Assembly (NCBI GenBank): GCA_009103225.1
Contig: RHPI01001965.1
Span: 568,104 to 632,103, forward strand
DNA from: Chlorokybus atmophyticus
Lineage: Eukaryota > Streptophyta > Chlorokybophyceae > Chlorokybales > Chlorokybaceae
Direction: 5' to 3'
Length of the DNA stretch: 64,000 bases
Shown here: in pieces, positions 1 through 12,787 of the stretch
Layout of the letters: every line of letters begins with the position of its first letter
Position numbering within the stretch: the stretch's first letter is position 1
Made by a program: the position numbers and the translations under genes
The notes under the pieces: generated by a model
Database searches by the model: none
Told to the model about the DNA's origin: nothing
Seen by the model: the letters and a program-made list of their open reading frames with translations, nothing else

Positions 1-443
1 CTGACATGAAGTCCAGCGACACACGCGTCAGCTCCTCCGACGCTCACAGCAATGCCCTTTCTCCAATGCGCGAACTGAGATAATGGCAACCATATGTGTG
101 GACACCAGTCGTTCCAGCCAGCGGCAAGAGCACAATCCTCTTCTCAGCACAAGCAGTCACCTCGGTCGCCAGTCACATCAACGACACAGGCTATGTCCCG
201 TTCACAGTCAAGCTGTCACTGCTTATAGCACTTTGATCACAGTCATCTCCTGCCTGTAAGGCGTGATGTTGTCACCAAATGCACCACGACCACACCGCCG
301 CTATGCTCCCTGCCGACAGCGACGACGAAGCTGACGGTGACATGGGCACCAGCGCTAGCAATGATTCCGCCGATGCTCGACATGGTCACGACCGAGTTTC
401 GATATCGATGGTGCACTCATGATACCAAGCAAACGGTGCGTGC

Positions 444-478
444 GGGTTGTACAGTGTACAGTGTACAGTGTACAACCC
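444..478. repeat. Inverted repeat enclosing ACAGTGT tandem units
   Basis: Ten-base arms (GGGTTGTACA and TGTACAACCC) enclose tandem copies of ACAGTGT. The whole 35-base unit can fold back on itself. It lies in gene-free AT-rich DNA and no function is apparent. Confidence 0.6.
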
Positions 479-3400
479 AAAAAGTGTAGCGCGCTCCCAA
501 TGGCACCCATATATGGCACTACACGCTGGCAGGGCAAATGGTGTCGCTGGAGTGAAATACAGCTAACGTTTATGCTACCACAATAAATGTAACGCACGTC
601 TAGCATAATGCTTCGAGTAGAAAACCGGAGTTGCGATGTGGTCTCATCCCGCTGTACATGCACTGCATGTTCTTCTATACATTGTTATTAATTGCAAAGC
701 TACGTCATAATGTGCGAGTGCTCAAGCAATGGTACAAGCTTAGCATTCTATCATAATGTATAGAGTTAACATAGTTGCTTTGAAACATGCATCTACATTG
801 CTCTACGTAAACACACAGCAATTTGCTTTAATGCTATTATCGCAAGCCAGCATGATAATTAATAATTATGGTTTGTAGCAGCCACGCCCAAGTATACACA
901 AGCTACATGCGTGTCAATACTAAGATCGAACACCCCACCTCCCATAGCATAGCATTCAAAAACTCGGTCACCATGAGTTTAATAACATAAGACATTATTG
1001 CTAACAATTTTGAGTACGTTATTGTCAAGACGTCTGACACACATGCATATAATAGAATAAAAGGGTCATATGAACAATCGCTTTGCTTTTAAAAGCAAAG
1101 CACACAGATTGCAACTCGACTTGTGTGTTGCCTTGTCCATGCCAATATTATATTTGCGCATGATGCAATGCTTGTGAATACATTATGAGATATAGCTCAT
1201 TATCACGAATAATTTTATGATTATCGTCATACAACATGTATAGTGCCATGGATTGTAACATGATAAATAGGCCTGAATGTTATTATTGATTATAATTAAA
1301 CTTAATATGATCCTTGTGAGGTAAGTAATGTATCGCACCATGAATGATACTCGTTACTCAGGTGGTGATGAATAACAATATGCCTATAACGATTAACGCC
1401 AATACAATCTATGCGTAAAATCATACGGAACATCATGGTCCCTAGGAAGGCGTTTCACTTGTTAGCTCATGCCGTATGAGCTTATTGTCAGTCTGATGAT
1501 CAGAACGATGTAGTCAGCAGACGTTATGTTTCCTGCGGTATCACCTGCGTATACGTTACAGTAGTGTTGGTATGAAGGCATTGTTGGCGCGCTGTGTGAT
1601 AGTGCACACGTCAAGCCCGCCCTGTGCGTGATTGCTGATGATGAGGCAGATTGCCACCGTACGCATCTTTCAAGTACCTCAATGCTTGGCATTTGTAAGC
1701 GACCCGCAGCCGCGATTTTGCCGCATTTGGAACGGCTGCAGGGACAACAGCGCTGGCTGTCTGGGAGGACATTTCGTCCTCAACAGGCTCAGAAACCGGA
1801 AACCGACAAAGTTCAGCTGTAAACATGACTCATTGGCGACAAACGTGCCTGTTGCCGTACTGTTGTGCCTTGCCAGCGCGTTGCCACCGGGGAGGTCAAT
1901 CGTCCCGCATGGATGCATGCACCCATAATCAGCATTTTTACCACATTGGGCAAGAAGCGTGACCTTGGAACGACTCCTCAGCTCCCCACATGTGCCACTT
2001 AGGCCTACAGCTGCGTAAAACTCTGTTTTCAAGTAACCCCGAGCTGATAAACCTCACGTACGCTGATAAGCTGATACTACACAACAACGCGTGGTGGTAA
2101 GGCCTACCGGTATAGATATGTGATTGTCATGTGGAATATGGTTAATAAAACTGCACAACTTACATTTGTTTGTGGATGTGTAATGGTAATTTGCTACATT
2201 TGGGTTGTCACAACACGGTACACGGTAGTGCTTGGTGATGATCATCGATTCACAAGCCGCTGACGGCGATAACAATTAAGGCGATGTGAGACGGTAAAGT
2301 GTATACTATAGTATATGTAGTGCAACATACATTTTGCATTATTAAAATCTAGCATACATGTTAATGACCCAATATATAAGATAGTTAAGACACATACTCA
2401 TGCTTGGGCGAGCACCCTTAGCTATTTTGTGTAGTGATTGAAGACTTTACATGATTCACAAGAGTTGGGTACACACGCAACATATTGCATATAATCACGC
2501 ACACGTTCACTGTACTGATGCACATATATCAAATGGCGCGCCAGTACACACTTTATCGTACAAGTGACTTACAATGCTTGCAGGTTACGCCCGCTAACTT
2601 ATTAACTCATACATTTGCTTTAGGTGCTCGTATGTTTGCCCACGCGGCATGCACCTTATCATGCATACATGATGAGTGGCATGTTACAAATTGCATAAGC
2701 ATTCATGCAAATTTTTCAGCCAATGTATACTATATGCATACATAGTGCTAGTGCGATATTGAAGTCAAGTTATGTTATAAGCTTTTACTCGAGTTCAGCT
2801 CAAATGAGACTATGCTTATCGCCATTGAACTGACAATAATAATATGATGACATTAAATCACAAAGTCCCATCGTCGTGATCATGAAGTGCCATGTAGTGC
2901 CCGATAACATACATGTACTCTGTTAATCATGATATCGTGATCAACAAGCACCATGCTAGGTTTGTATGCCATTATAGTAAGACATCATGTGATAATTCAA
3001 TAACAAAGCAATTATTTATGCTTATTTATATATCACGTACTAGCTTTGTGGAAAGCTATATGGCATATGTGCTTACAAACCCCGTTTGCACCAACGTTTT
3101 ATATAGAAGCTGACTTTGCGCTGCAGTTGTTATATTATATTAAATATATTATACGAAGGATTAGAGTAATAAACATGCTGTTTACTTCAACGGATTATAA
3201 AATCCTATATCGTGTGCAAATTGAATGACATGAACGGCTTTAGCCTTATAATTATACACTTGATGTGTATAGCATGAGGCTCATACTATGAGCTTGTGCA
3301 GCGCGTGGTGTGCGTATCATTTGCTAACTACGCGCTGAATGACCATCATTAAGCGCATGGTGCACATGATACATACGGCACGATATAACCTTACATTATA

Positions 3401-3836
3401 TGTTTAAGAAGTCTTTGGTATTAGCCTTAGCAATAAGTGGGCCACTGGATTTGCAACGGCTATAGTATTGAGGTGTGTGCGTTGATCATGCATATGCACG
3501 ATTGAGTATTGCTAGTTGTGGATGCGGTTATAGCATATCTCATACATCATAAAACCATATAAATTTAGTACAATGATAACATACAGTATGGTGATGTATT
3601 TGTATACTTTCGTAATGTGTTATAGAAATTTGTATAAAAACCTTGTATTTTTATGAAGAATAAAAAACTCACATAATTATGTAAACGAGGCGTTTTAGGG
3701 ATATGATGATTGCAAAAGTTACATGGATATGTTCAACGTGTTACAGCAGAAGCTCAACACAGCTTCTTCAACTCATGTGTTCTCATTTACCTTGTCATCT
3801 TACAGCCTTTGCCACCTCTCGTGTGGGTCCCGTGTT

Positions 3837-4205
3837 CTAATTCAACGAGCCAGACATGTTACGTAATTGTCCAAATTCGATAGCTATGTCCTTATCCGAC
3901 TTGCTGTTGTTAAGGACCTTTAGGCATGGCCACACTCTTTTGCATCCGAGAACTTCTTGTACAAAATGCATCTCTCCTGTTATTAATTGCCTCCCTCTTT
4001 GCTTTGCGCTGTCGTCCATGTCGTAAGGAAAAATGAGCGGAAAGGGTTGCCAACCCAAAAAGCCATATCGTTCGTCCACTTTATCTCCATCCATAAAAGT
4101 CAACTCATTTATAACGTTTATAAATCTATGCAGCCATTCGAGCGTTGCGCAAGTGACTAATCCTGAGATGTGACGTACCCGCCACTCAGGAAAGAGTGAC
4201 TCCAT
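3837..4205 (-). CDS. Uncharacterised 122-residue open frame
   Basis: An ATG-initiated frame of 122 codons in otherwise AT-rich, stop-dense DNA. The translation has a balanced, globular-looking composition with aromatic and charged residues (for example a WLHRFINVINEL segment) and no low-complexity bias, so it is not obviously chance. I recognise no family. It could be a single-exon gene, one exon of a larger gene, or a fragment of a decayed transposon. The low confidence reflects the lack of any homology or splice-site support. Confidence 0.22.
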   Translation of the reverse strand: MESLFPEWRVRHISGLVTCATLEWLHRFINVINELTFMDGDKVDERYGFLGWQPFPLIFPYDMDDSAKQRGRQLITGEMHFVQEVLGCKRVWPCLKVLNNSKSDKDIAIEFGQLRNMSGSLN

Positions 4206-4421
4206 GCGTTAGTTGATCAGCTCTAAGGGGCTAAAATCCATTTTCACATCGGGCCAAAACATGAAAGATCGCTTTCGGGCTGGTAAGCACTCATGCTATT
4301 ATCGGCAAACATAGCACGGAACATCATGCGCTAAGCATGTGTAGTATAGTTCATATATGGTTCGCTTGTAGCGGACTATATAGCAAAAGTTGCACGAGCA
4401 TGGTCAGCGCTAATCTGTATG

Positions 4422-4458
4422 ACACAGGTGCTCATGACCTAGCTATGAGCACCTGTGT
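4422..4458. repeat. Perfect 14-bp inverted repeat
   Basis: Arms ACACAGGTGCTCAT and ATGAGCACCTGTGT are perfectly complementary around a 9-base loop (4436-4444). It lies in AT-rich intergenic DNA. It belongs to a set of short-loop perfect hairpins seen elsewhere in the window. Confidence 0.7.
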
Positions 4459-6756
4459 TGTACACTATTATGGGTTGATTAACATACGATTATATGGGAT
4501 CGTTGTGGGGCGAACATGTAATCATATGTTGGAATGAATCTGCGGTTGCTATTTGTAGCCGTTGTTAATAATGTATATATAGTACTTGTCGTATACTCAT
4601 GTATATAAATTGTTTTGATGATGACATACAAATTCTCATGTGTTTTTTTATCAATAAACGGCCACAACATTATATCATATCATGATTAACTTTATGGCTT
4701 TTAAATGAGCGCCATGAATTTGCCACAATCAGTCCTACAGGTACTAAAGTTGATATCGCATCAATTGAAATGTATGTGTCTTGTACCACCAACAGATGCC
4801 TATATGTCGTTGTGTAAATACGTGCCAAGTTCATGTGAACCGTATTGACTAAAAAACATGCTAAAATCAACATGGTTGACGTGGGTAATTTGCATCAAGA
4901 TGCGTTTCACGAAACTGGAACTTTAGGCTAAATCGTGCAGCAAAATTGTACAAATGCATAAGCCATAATATATTATATTATTAGCTGCGACACGTCAAGC
5001 AAAGCAGGTTGCATTCTGCAATCGCAAAAATCTTCAAAGTTGTAATGTGCATAGTAAGACGTTAACGTCACTGTGACAGCAAGTAGCAAGCTGAAGACTT
5101 ACGCAGCACTTCAACTTTTTTTAAATAACGTTGTATGTTAACATTATGCGATGTGCGTGTAACGATACCACTCACTTACTTGCTGGTCGGCTTGGCACAG
5201 GTTAGCTCAAACATTAAGGACTTGTAGATGGAATTCCCACCAATGTCGACGATAATCAATGATGCCGCACCTCGTAGGGGCAATTGCAGCTCAGCATCAA
5301 GAGAGGAGAGGATGAAAGCCAACCTCTCCACACAGCTCCAACCCCCAAGCGCACACTTGCTCAACACACCCACGACACCACAACACCACACCCTACAAGG
5401 GATGAGGGGGGAGGCCCCTTCAATAGCCAACAACCAAGCACCCCATGCACAAGTGGCCCTCTTGCAAGGTGAACACACTAATGTCTTCATCAATACTGAT
5501 CCAATCCCTACTCAAGGATGCAACTTAGCATTTATACCACATGTTGCTCTCCTGCCCTAGCACACACGATGTCCAAGGCCACCCAGGCCTTGGCACCATG
5601 CGTTGACCTTGTTACAACACTAGAACTAACAAACTCCACCTCGGGAGTATCGGACACCCCGAATTCTCACAGGAATAACAATCCTACCTTGGAAGCAATA
5701 CACAGGCTTCCGTAGCACATATGTACTTGCGGATTGCCCACAGGCACCACTTGCCTTGCGATTGTCACACATGTTGCAAATCGCACTACCGCAATACATG
5801 TCCTGTGGTTTGCCAACTTGGCTTTTTAGCTTTAAACCGTCACTTCTTGTGGCAACTCATAATGCAATAACAAGGGCTCACATGCAATAGGCATTAACCA
5901 TCTCTGTGCTAGCCCTCATTAATGCCTCGTACAATTTATCATCATTCAAGGCCCTCATACGCACAAGAGCAGACCTACAAGAGAGCATACCCCATAAGCA
6001 CTACACTTGCTTATAGAAAGGAGTCCCCACTGAGTCTCATCTCTCTAGCAGAAGTATGCAAAAAGAAATGACTTTTGCCAGCCCTACAGGCGTGTCAATG
6101 CGCGTTAAATTTATTTATTGCTTGCTTTTATTGATAATGTGTCGCATGAATGCGCGCAATTCTCGTTATGTACCGAATAACACCATGTCATTACTGGTAT
6201 CCATGCAATTATCACTAACAATTATCATCATAACCGTGATAGGTTTGAGCTCATATATTGATCGTCAATTCACAATGACAATCAATATCAATTCTATATT
6301 GAGTGCAATTGCTTCACACCCGGTGTACATACGGACAAGTAGCAAGCTTGTGTGTGGGCACGCAGCAGCATATACAACATATAGCATAAGTTGCGTGCTG
6401 TGCTTTGCAAGTTGTTGCTTCCTCGTTGCTGCTTGCTGGCTTAAGTACCCGATTATCTCGTGTCTTGACCTGATTGGTTGTTTGTGACTCTACCTTGGCC
6501 CCAACATAGTTTCAAGCTTGATTGTTTGCTACCTGCACTTGTTCCGCTAGGTACTTGTTACATGTAGTTTGCAACATGCAACTCTTGTATGCTCTGTTCA
6601 TCATGCTACTTTGCAATACACCTCCATATTGAAAGCTAGTCTGATATCGACCGAAGACCTCACCAAATTGTCCAAACACCCTCACAACACATCAACATCG
6701 CATTGTAGCTGAGCTACATGCTGGCTTGTCATGCAACCGAATGCGCCATGTGCATG

Positions 6757-8069
6757 CTATGTGGAGTGCAGCGCCAGCACGTTCTCCACAATAGTCCCAA
6801 CCAGTGCCTTCATTGCAACCTGCGAGAAAGCAATAAGCTGCAAGCCCTTGTCACCTTGGCTTGTGTCTAATGTGCAGATTGCAGATTACTAAAGCAATCC
6901 TTCTCACCATGTCATGCGACTTGAGGCCAATACAAACAAGCAGCGGCTTCGTATACCCCTGTTGACTGCCAACCAAACGGGTATATAGAGCTTGCAATCC
7001 TTTCAACACATGTATGTAGGTATGCAGATAGACAGGCTTGAGATGAAAGCAGAGCATGTGTGGATTGTGCGCAACACCTGCATACCTCAGCACGTCCGCC
7101 AGGTGGCGAGTAAATGCTGTAAGCGTTGGCTGAAGCCGTTGAACGGGAAACAAACAAATAAAATCAGCAAGCAATGTATGCGTGTGTGCTTGCGCGCGTG
7201 TGTGCGCACGCATGTATTTAGGCATGCACAAAGTTCGAACGCTCAGTGCTCAACTGCACATCAGTATTTGCAGCGAGTCTGCCTACCTCATCGCGCTTGC
7301 CGAGAAGGACAGACACGTTGAAAGACTTGGCGCCGTCTTCGGTGCGCTCAAGCCTTGGGTATAGGCCATAGATGTGTGTTTCAATGAGGCAGTAGCTATA
7401 GAGTGTATATGTTGCTATCACAAATGGATCAGCAGTGCTGTCAACGACACCCTACCTGGCTTGCAGTATGGTGCCAAAAGTTTCCACTTGCGTTGCTACA
7501 ATCTGCGGCACAGGTAGTAGCCGTCAACGTGGGTGCAACACCATACTGAGTGCACACCACAATCATTGCAAAACAACCGCATGCATGCATAGCCACAAGC
7601 AAGATGAAAGCCCAAGAACAACTGTAAGTCTGCTGGACTAATGACTCACAATGTATTGTGTGAGTAAGACATGTTGTCATATTTTCACAACCTGACGTCA
7701 AAGGAACAGCACATACACACGCAGTAAGCACGTCCCAACAAGCAAGCTCATATACTTACCAGCAGGCGGTCTTCAAAGAACGACAGCAGAACAGTAGTAG
7801 GCGTGCCCTACACTCACAAAGAGAAAGAGAGACACAGCGGGTTTGTCTCTGACCAAGTGGTATAGACAATTTCACCATTGCCGGTGTTATGTGAAACTTT
7901 ATGCCAGCCTCATGGCAGCAAGAGAGTACCGGTATAGCAACAGTAGCCAAAATAGTAAGGGATTGGGTTAGGTTTGTAACAACACACATGCCTCCAGGTC
8001 AATGGACAGCTCGCTGGTTTTCACCGGTAACGTCCCTCCCGCAGCCGACAACAACGCCGACTCCGCCAT
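6757..8069 (-). CDS. PSMG3: Proteasome assembly chaperone 3 (PAC3/PSMG3-like)
   Basis: PAC3 with PAC4 scaffolds assembly of the proteasome alpha ring in cytosol and nucleus. I rebuilt seven exons, all in consistent phase: 7986-8069, 7760-7807, 7456-7502, 7287-7353, 7078-7129, 6908-6999 and 6757-6819, giving 150 residues (human PSMG3 has 122). Family landmarks line up in order: a C-G-x-P-T motif across the exon 1/2 junction, then DRLLIVATQ (as in family HILVVVTQ), then F-G-T-I-L, then V-L-L-G followed by an acidic residue and proline, and a terminal helix containing MKAL as in family GLKAL. Exon 3 is 47 bases and exon 2 is 48 bases, so no single open frame reveals the gene. The start is the ATG at 8069 because it opens the frame that splices into the C-G-x-P-T motif. 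The stop is TAG at 6757. The family assignment rests on remembered pattern matching, not a search. Confidence 0.8.
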
Positions 8070-9110
8070 GCATGCGCGGTGCTGCTACACTACCAGGGTC
8101 TGTTAGATAGCGATGGCGTCCAGATTTAAGCTTCTGCTCAACATGTCCACATCGAGGCTTTCCAGTTTGGATGCAGTGTGCACTTCAAACTGTAAGCCTT
8201 GTATTGTTGTTTGTTACAGTGTTGATTCATCACGTTGCATGCATGCAAGTGCGGACCACCTGACTTAAAACGGTAACATCATTACATCACACACATCACT
8301 TTGTTCTCACAGCTGCAAGCATCATACAACCTGCACTCTTCAGCGTTGTACCTACGGCTATCTGCGCTGCTCGCTTCAGTCGCTGACCTCTGCTCATCTG
8401 CGCTGCATGTGCATATACCCTGCATGGCGCTGGCCTTCTTGCACTTTCCCTCGCATGCCCGCTTTCATGCAGCATGCATCGCACATAGGGCAGCCTCCTG
8501 TTCTTGGAGTGGTATAGCATTGTATTCATGTACTGTCTCAGTAGCTGCTTGTCATCGTCATTTGCTGTGCTGCTTGTCTGCCTCTGCTTGTGTTTCGTTG
8601 CTATACCCCCTGTGCAGCTTAAAGTTTGGGCAATCTGCTACGCAAAAAGCAGCAACGATACAGCAGCCATCCAGCAAGCATCTGCTACTACTGTTGGTGA
8701 CCATGCATTACTGTTATGTGGACATACGCTTGTGCCTTACTGTACTACAACTTCACGACTGCATTGCGTAATCATAACAAACAGTGCATTACACGGGCAC
8801 AGTGTGAAGCCCGTCGGCTCCTTCATCTCTACAACACTGTAACAGCATGGCATATCACTGAGGACACGTGATGATGCCATGCTCGTGGCGCAGTGACGTC
8901 TGTGACAGAGTATTGCACGCAGTATCACGAGGCAATATCACACACTGACACATGTTGGCACAGCATGCACCGTGACGTACAAGCATGCATGCTCCATTGA
9001 CGGACTGCGAGCACTGCTAAGTGCTGCACAGCCGCAACATCATGTGAGATACATCATATCTTACATGCGAACTGCAACCGACTGCTCTGGCAGCAAGTTG
9101 ATAGGCTGCT
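8070..9110. other. Intergenic region upstream of the PAC3 gene
   Basis: This separates the start of the PAC3-like gene (8069) from the stop of the next minus-strand gene (9111). It should hold the PAC3 promoter and the neighbour's 3' UTR. Plus-strand open frames at 8301-8771 and 8504-8842 are rich in Cys, Leu, Ser and His, lack recognisable domains and look like chance frames. Confidence 0.5.
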
Positions 9111-11375
9111 TCATCTGAACAAGACGGGTGCCAGAGTCATGGATGCGTCCGCTCCATGCTGTTGATGACCTAAGCTAGACGTGAATCTTGTAAACGCGCT
9201 ACTGTACGCCGTCACTCTATCTACCAAGTCCGAACCCTCTCGCACGCTCTTGTGGAAAGGCAGCAGCTTGCTGGCTAGTCGCCGCTTGAGAGTCTGCAAC
9301 TCAACATCCTATAACACACAGATATGTGAGTACTACAGGAAGCACTTAGAACGAAACAACTGATGCAAGTGAGACATACCACAGCAGGATGGGTGCCTGG
9401 TGCAGGCAGCTGTGGATGAGATGCAAGCGCGCGTGGGCGCGGTAACAACGCAGGGTCCTCCAAGTTTGGTGAAGTACTTTGAAGCTCCAGCAATGCTGGA
9501 TGAAGCTGTCAACACACAACTAATCATGAGCACTTGTATCTTGTACAAACCGCCGAAGGTGTCTAGGCCGCTTTCACATATGCAAGATGACAATGACATT
9601 ACCTGCCGGCGCTGTATTTGCAAGTGAGCGGCATCTGACTGGCGCTTTGCCTCCAGCAGCAATCTCAGCTCTTCTCTATTTCTTATCAAATCTCTGCGTT
9701 TACAACACGGGGTTATCATGTGCTCAATGCTCATCACTCGCAGTGCATATTTGGTTTCTGTGCGCAGCTGAACTCAGCTGATTGTTTGTATAATCACACG
9801 TACAAGCAATGCAGCCAGCATGAGCAACCTTTGTTCAGCTGCACAGCTCCTGCGCAGCTCAACCAGCTGGTCATTGCAGGCCTCCTTTACACGACGGCGC
9901 TCCACCTTAAAACAGCCACTATTAGCTACACTGCATTCAAACTGAGGCGGAGCAGTAGACGATTGTCCATGCTGTCCAAGTTACATTCTGAATGAACACA
10001 TTCTGGGTAGACCCGTCATCGCTTTTGGGTGTTACTCTCAACTTGAGTAACTTCTTGAGTACTCTGCAACAAAGAAGAACATCAACCGTGCATCAGTGTT
10101 TACATGCAGCTAAACTTGAACAGTGCACAGCACTCAACCGCTCATGCTCTTATGCATTTGCCATTGAATTTCCCGCTCCGCAGCATAACACAGGGCTAGC
10201 CTAGTTCGGAACCAAGTTATAGACTTGCCTTCTTTTCAGAGCCTTGAAGACGCGCTGCAACAGATCCCCTCGACTGCCGTCAATGCCCTCACACACCGTT
10301 CTGTTCACAACATGTTAGCAGATGCCAGTCATGATGTTTGTACGACACTTGCACACGGCGACATGTGCCGCAACCACATGGGCAAGCATCTCTTGCTGAT
10401 GACTTACGGGACAATGGATTCGAGCAGCGTTAGAACCAGCTCGACAGTGTTGCTGTGGAGCCCATGCTCTCCGGAAGGCAGAGGAGCCTCCGCGGGTTCA
10501 GTTGCATCCTCTGTGTCCCTGAAGACAAGCTCGGGCATCTGCTCTTGTTGCTGTGGTGGGTCAAGTACGGCCTCTGCAGGAGCCATGCTTGAGTTACAAC
10601 TGTTTGCCATTGTGTGGACGCAACACGCACAGTTGAGCAACATCGCGCGAGCATGTAAAAGCACAAATACTCTCGACAGTATGCCATCAAGTATAAGCTG
10701 AAGCGCAACACATTGGGGTGCATGCATACCTTGCTGTCGGGTGGCAACTGGAGTGAGCGTGATGCGCCGGGCTACTCTATACACGCGCTGCTCAGAGCCA
10801 GGCGCTTCTGCTGACACCTTGGCCTTCTTGGTTGTGCTGCGAGTAGCATGTGAAGGCGGCCGCTTCAGAGAGCTCTTGCCGCCAAGAGACTTGCCAACGG
10901 ATGACTGCGGTGTGTGTGCGAGCAGCTTACGCCCAGCTGTCGGCGTATGCTGAAACTGGTCGATAGGCTCCTCTGCAAGTTGAACCGCGGCCGTGACTTC
11001 AATGTCTACATGAGCAGCAGCCAGCTTCTTGAGCTTCAACCTTCGCTTTATCTTTTGCTTCCTCTCAATGGTCACGTCAGCCTGTCCACGCGTGCTGACT
11101 GGGCTGCGCGGTACAGCCTCTGTTGCATTAACAGCACCCCGCGATGGCTCGATCCGAAGCTTCCGCACAGGTGATGATGCTCGAGCCAAAGCAGCGCTTG
11201 CTTTGTTCCTCTTCTCCTTGAGCCTGGTGCTGGGGTGCGCAACATCTGCTGGAGGGGCTTTCCTGCGGAACAGCTGAGCTTGCTTGTCGCGGCTGGCATC
11301 AGCTTTGGTATCTTTTCCCACAGGCGCTTGCTGCTGCGCTTTACGCGATGGGTCGCGCCGCTGCGTGACGCGCAC
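9111..11375 (-). CDS. Basic/coiled-coil protein, possible CENP-Q/U-type kinetochore subunit (5' end unresolved)
   Basis: Eight exons join with consistent phase: 10730-11375, 10408-10573, 10229-10300, 9985-10063, 9804-9905, 9603-9668, 9380-9505 and 9111-9308, ending in TGA. The visible 484 residues begin with about 215 Lys/Arg/Ser/Pro/Thr-rich, probably disordered and nuclear residues. Then comes an acidic patch, a helix (TVELVLTLLESIVP), a Lys/Leu-rich helix, and a long coiled coil (about 290-350) running into the motif LHPALLEL, then a Pro-rich linker and a last helix. Basic tail, central coiled coil and a Leu-rich C-terminal helix resemble inner-kinetochore CENP-Q/CENP-U proteins, but this is only an architectural resemblance. 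The intron after 10229 uses a GC donor (AAG|GCAAGT). The first exon listed begins at a splice acceptor, so the true start lies upstream, beyond 11376, and I could not place it. Confidence 0.6.
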
Positions 11376-12379
11376 CTGTGTATGGAATCATTACGGGAGC
11401 TCGACCACATGAAGGCCTCATGCATAAGACACAGCAGTGAATGCGACAACACCACAGCCATTCCTTATTGCACTGTACATGCCAATGTGCAGTGCAGTAA
11501 GGGTGGCAAAGCAAGCCATGGCAATTTGAACATACACATTAGAAACCACTCACTCGCTTTATTGCGAACAAGCACAGCATGCAAATCAAGTTGACAACTG
11601 AGTGTAACAGGTAAAGATGCCTGATAGACATTTGCAAGCTAGCGTTGGACAGCAATAGTCTACGGCAACTAACGTCCTGCTCATAATGACATGCCACAAC
11701 ATGAGTGGCTCTAGTTCAAGGGCAACGCAGCGTACACCCTGTGGTTGCAGTTCAAATGCTTATCTATAGTTATGAAGGTAGCGACAATGCAGTGTGCACT
11801 GCAGACTGCATGCAACTGAGCTGCAGCGTGCAGCAAGAGTGCTGCTGCGACAGTGCTCACACGCTGTCGCAACATGAAATGACACCTTGCAACCAACATC
11901 ACCGTCCAACTCAACCAGGGGTTGATGACATCCGTTGGTTTATTTCAACCACTGTGACCTGACCTTAGCGCGACCTTAACAGTTGCAATCAACAGTGTTA
12001 GGTTAACACCAACAGATAACGACACCAGCATAACCTAACAGCACCCGTGCTGAACAAGCTGGCAGCACGCCCCAGCGCCTTCACCCAACACCCGCAGATA
12101 TTTACCATTGCACCCGCCGTTGCAGCGTTAACTCACACACCAACAGCCATCCGCCCCGTCGCTCTCCAACACCACCACCACCCCGCCACCAACGCCACTA
12201 ACCCCACCAACGCCAATTCCAGCACCGTCACCGCGAAACAAGCTTTGTGGACTAACAAAACCCTAATTTGCATGTGACGGAAGCGTTTCAAAATGAACAG
12301 AAACCTCCGTTCCGTTAGTTCTAAGCAACTTCTTATACTGTAAGGCATGCATGTAAGCATGCTTGCCAGCAGTGACGTA
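11376..12379. other. Intergenic region with unplaced 5' exon of the minus-strand gene
   Basis: The first exon and promoter of the coiled-coil gene ending at 9111 should lie here, but no ATG exon with a convincing donor could be chosen. About 12050-12240 is a C/A-rich tract with repeated ACC triplets just upstream of the TENA gene, probably promoter or 5' UTR sequence of that plus-strand gene. Confidence 0.4.
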
Positions 12380-12787
12380 ATGGCGGCGGCTGGCGGCGGC
12401 GGAGAAGCTGGAGGAGGAGGAGGAGGAGGAGATATTGGCAGCGTCGGTGATGGGGAGGTAATACAATGGTTGGCGGAGGCGGACGAGATTTGGCGGCAGG
12501 CCGCCGTCCAGCACACCTTCCTGGAAGCTGTGCGGAGGTGCTGGTTTTGCCACAACACACACGCATAGATATCTGCATGATCTGCATGTAGTGTTTGGCG
12601 TGATGGAGGCTGGCGGCGGCGGTGGCGGCGGCGGCGGCGGTGACGAAAGAGTAGTCGATGGGGTCGGTCGTGCTGTTGGGTTAGTCAGTCGGTGGCTGGC
12701 GGAGGAGCTCAAAGTGTCTCTTGAGGAACGGGATGCTGAACGGCAGAAGGCCGACGTCCAGCATGCCTTTCTTGAGGATGTGCGGAG
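12380..12787 (+). repeat. Tandemly duplicated first exon of the TENA gene
   Basis: Two homologous segments lie 250 bases apart: 12380-12537 and 12603-12787. Each encodes a Met-start, a Gly run, a WLAE motif, then QHTFLEAVR or QHAFLEDVR, and each ends with the same donor context (TGCGGAG|GTG) in the same phase. They are diverged, so the duplication is not recent. They could serve as alternative first exons. Confidence 0.75.

Larger units (their letters stand above)
1..6756. other. AT-rich gene-poor stretch
   Basis: No gene can be supported here. The sequence is AT-rich with short random reading frames. Two more GC-rich islands, about 1600-2050 and 5200-5720, have open frames on both strands but match no family I recognise and may be decayed mobile-element pieces. 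A 122-codon minus-strand frame at 3837-4205 and two inverted repeats (444-478 and 4422-4458) are listed separately. Confidence 0.6.

Noticed and set aside
10404-11375. A single 323-codon minus-strand gene
   Set aside because: The first two thirds are one exon, but the frame then runs through an intron; a donor at 10730 and an acceptor at 10573 restore similarity in composition and connect to six further exons.
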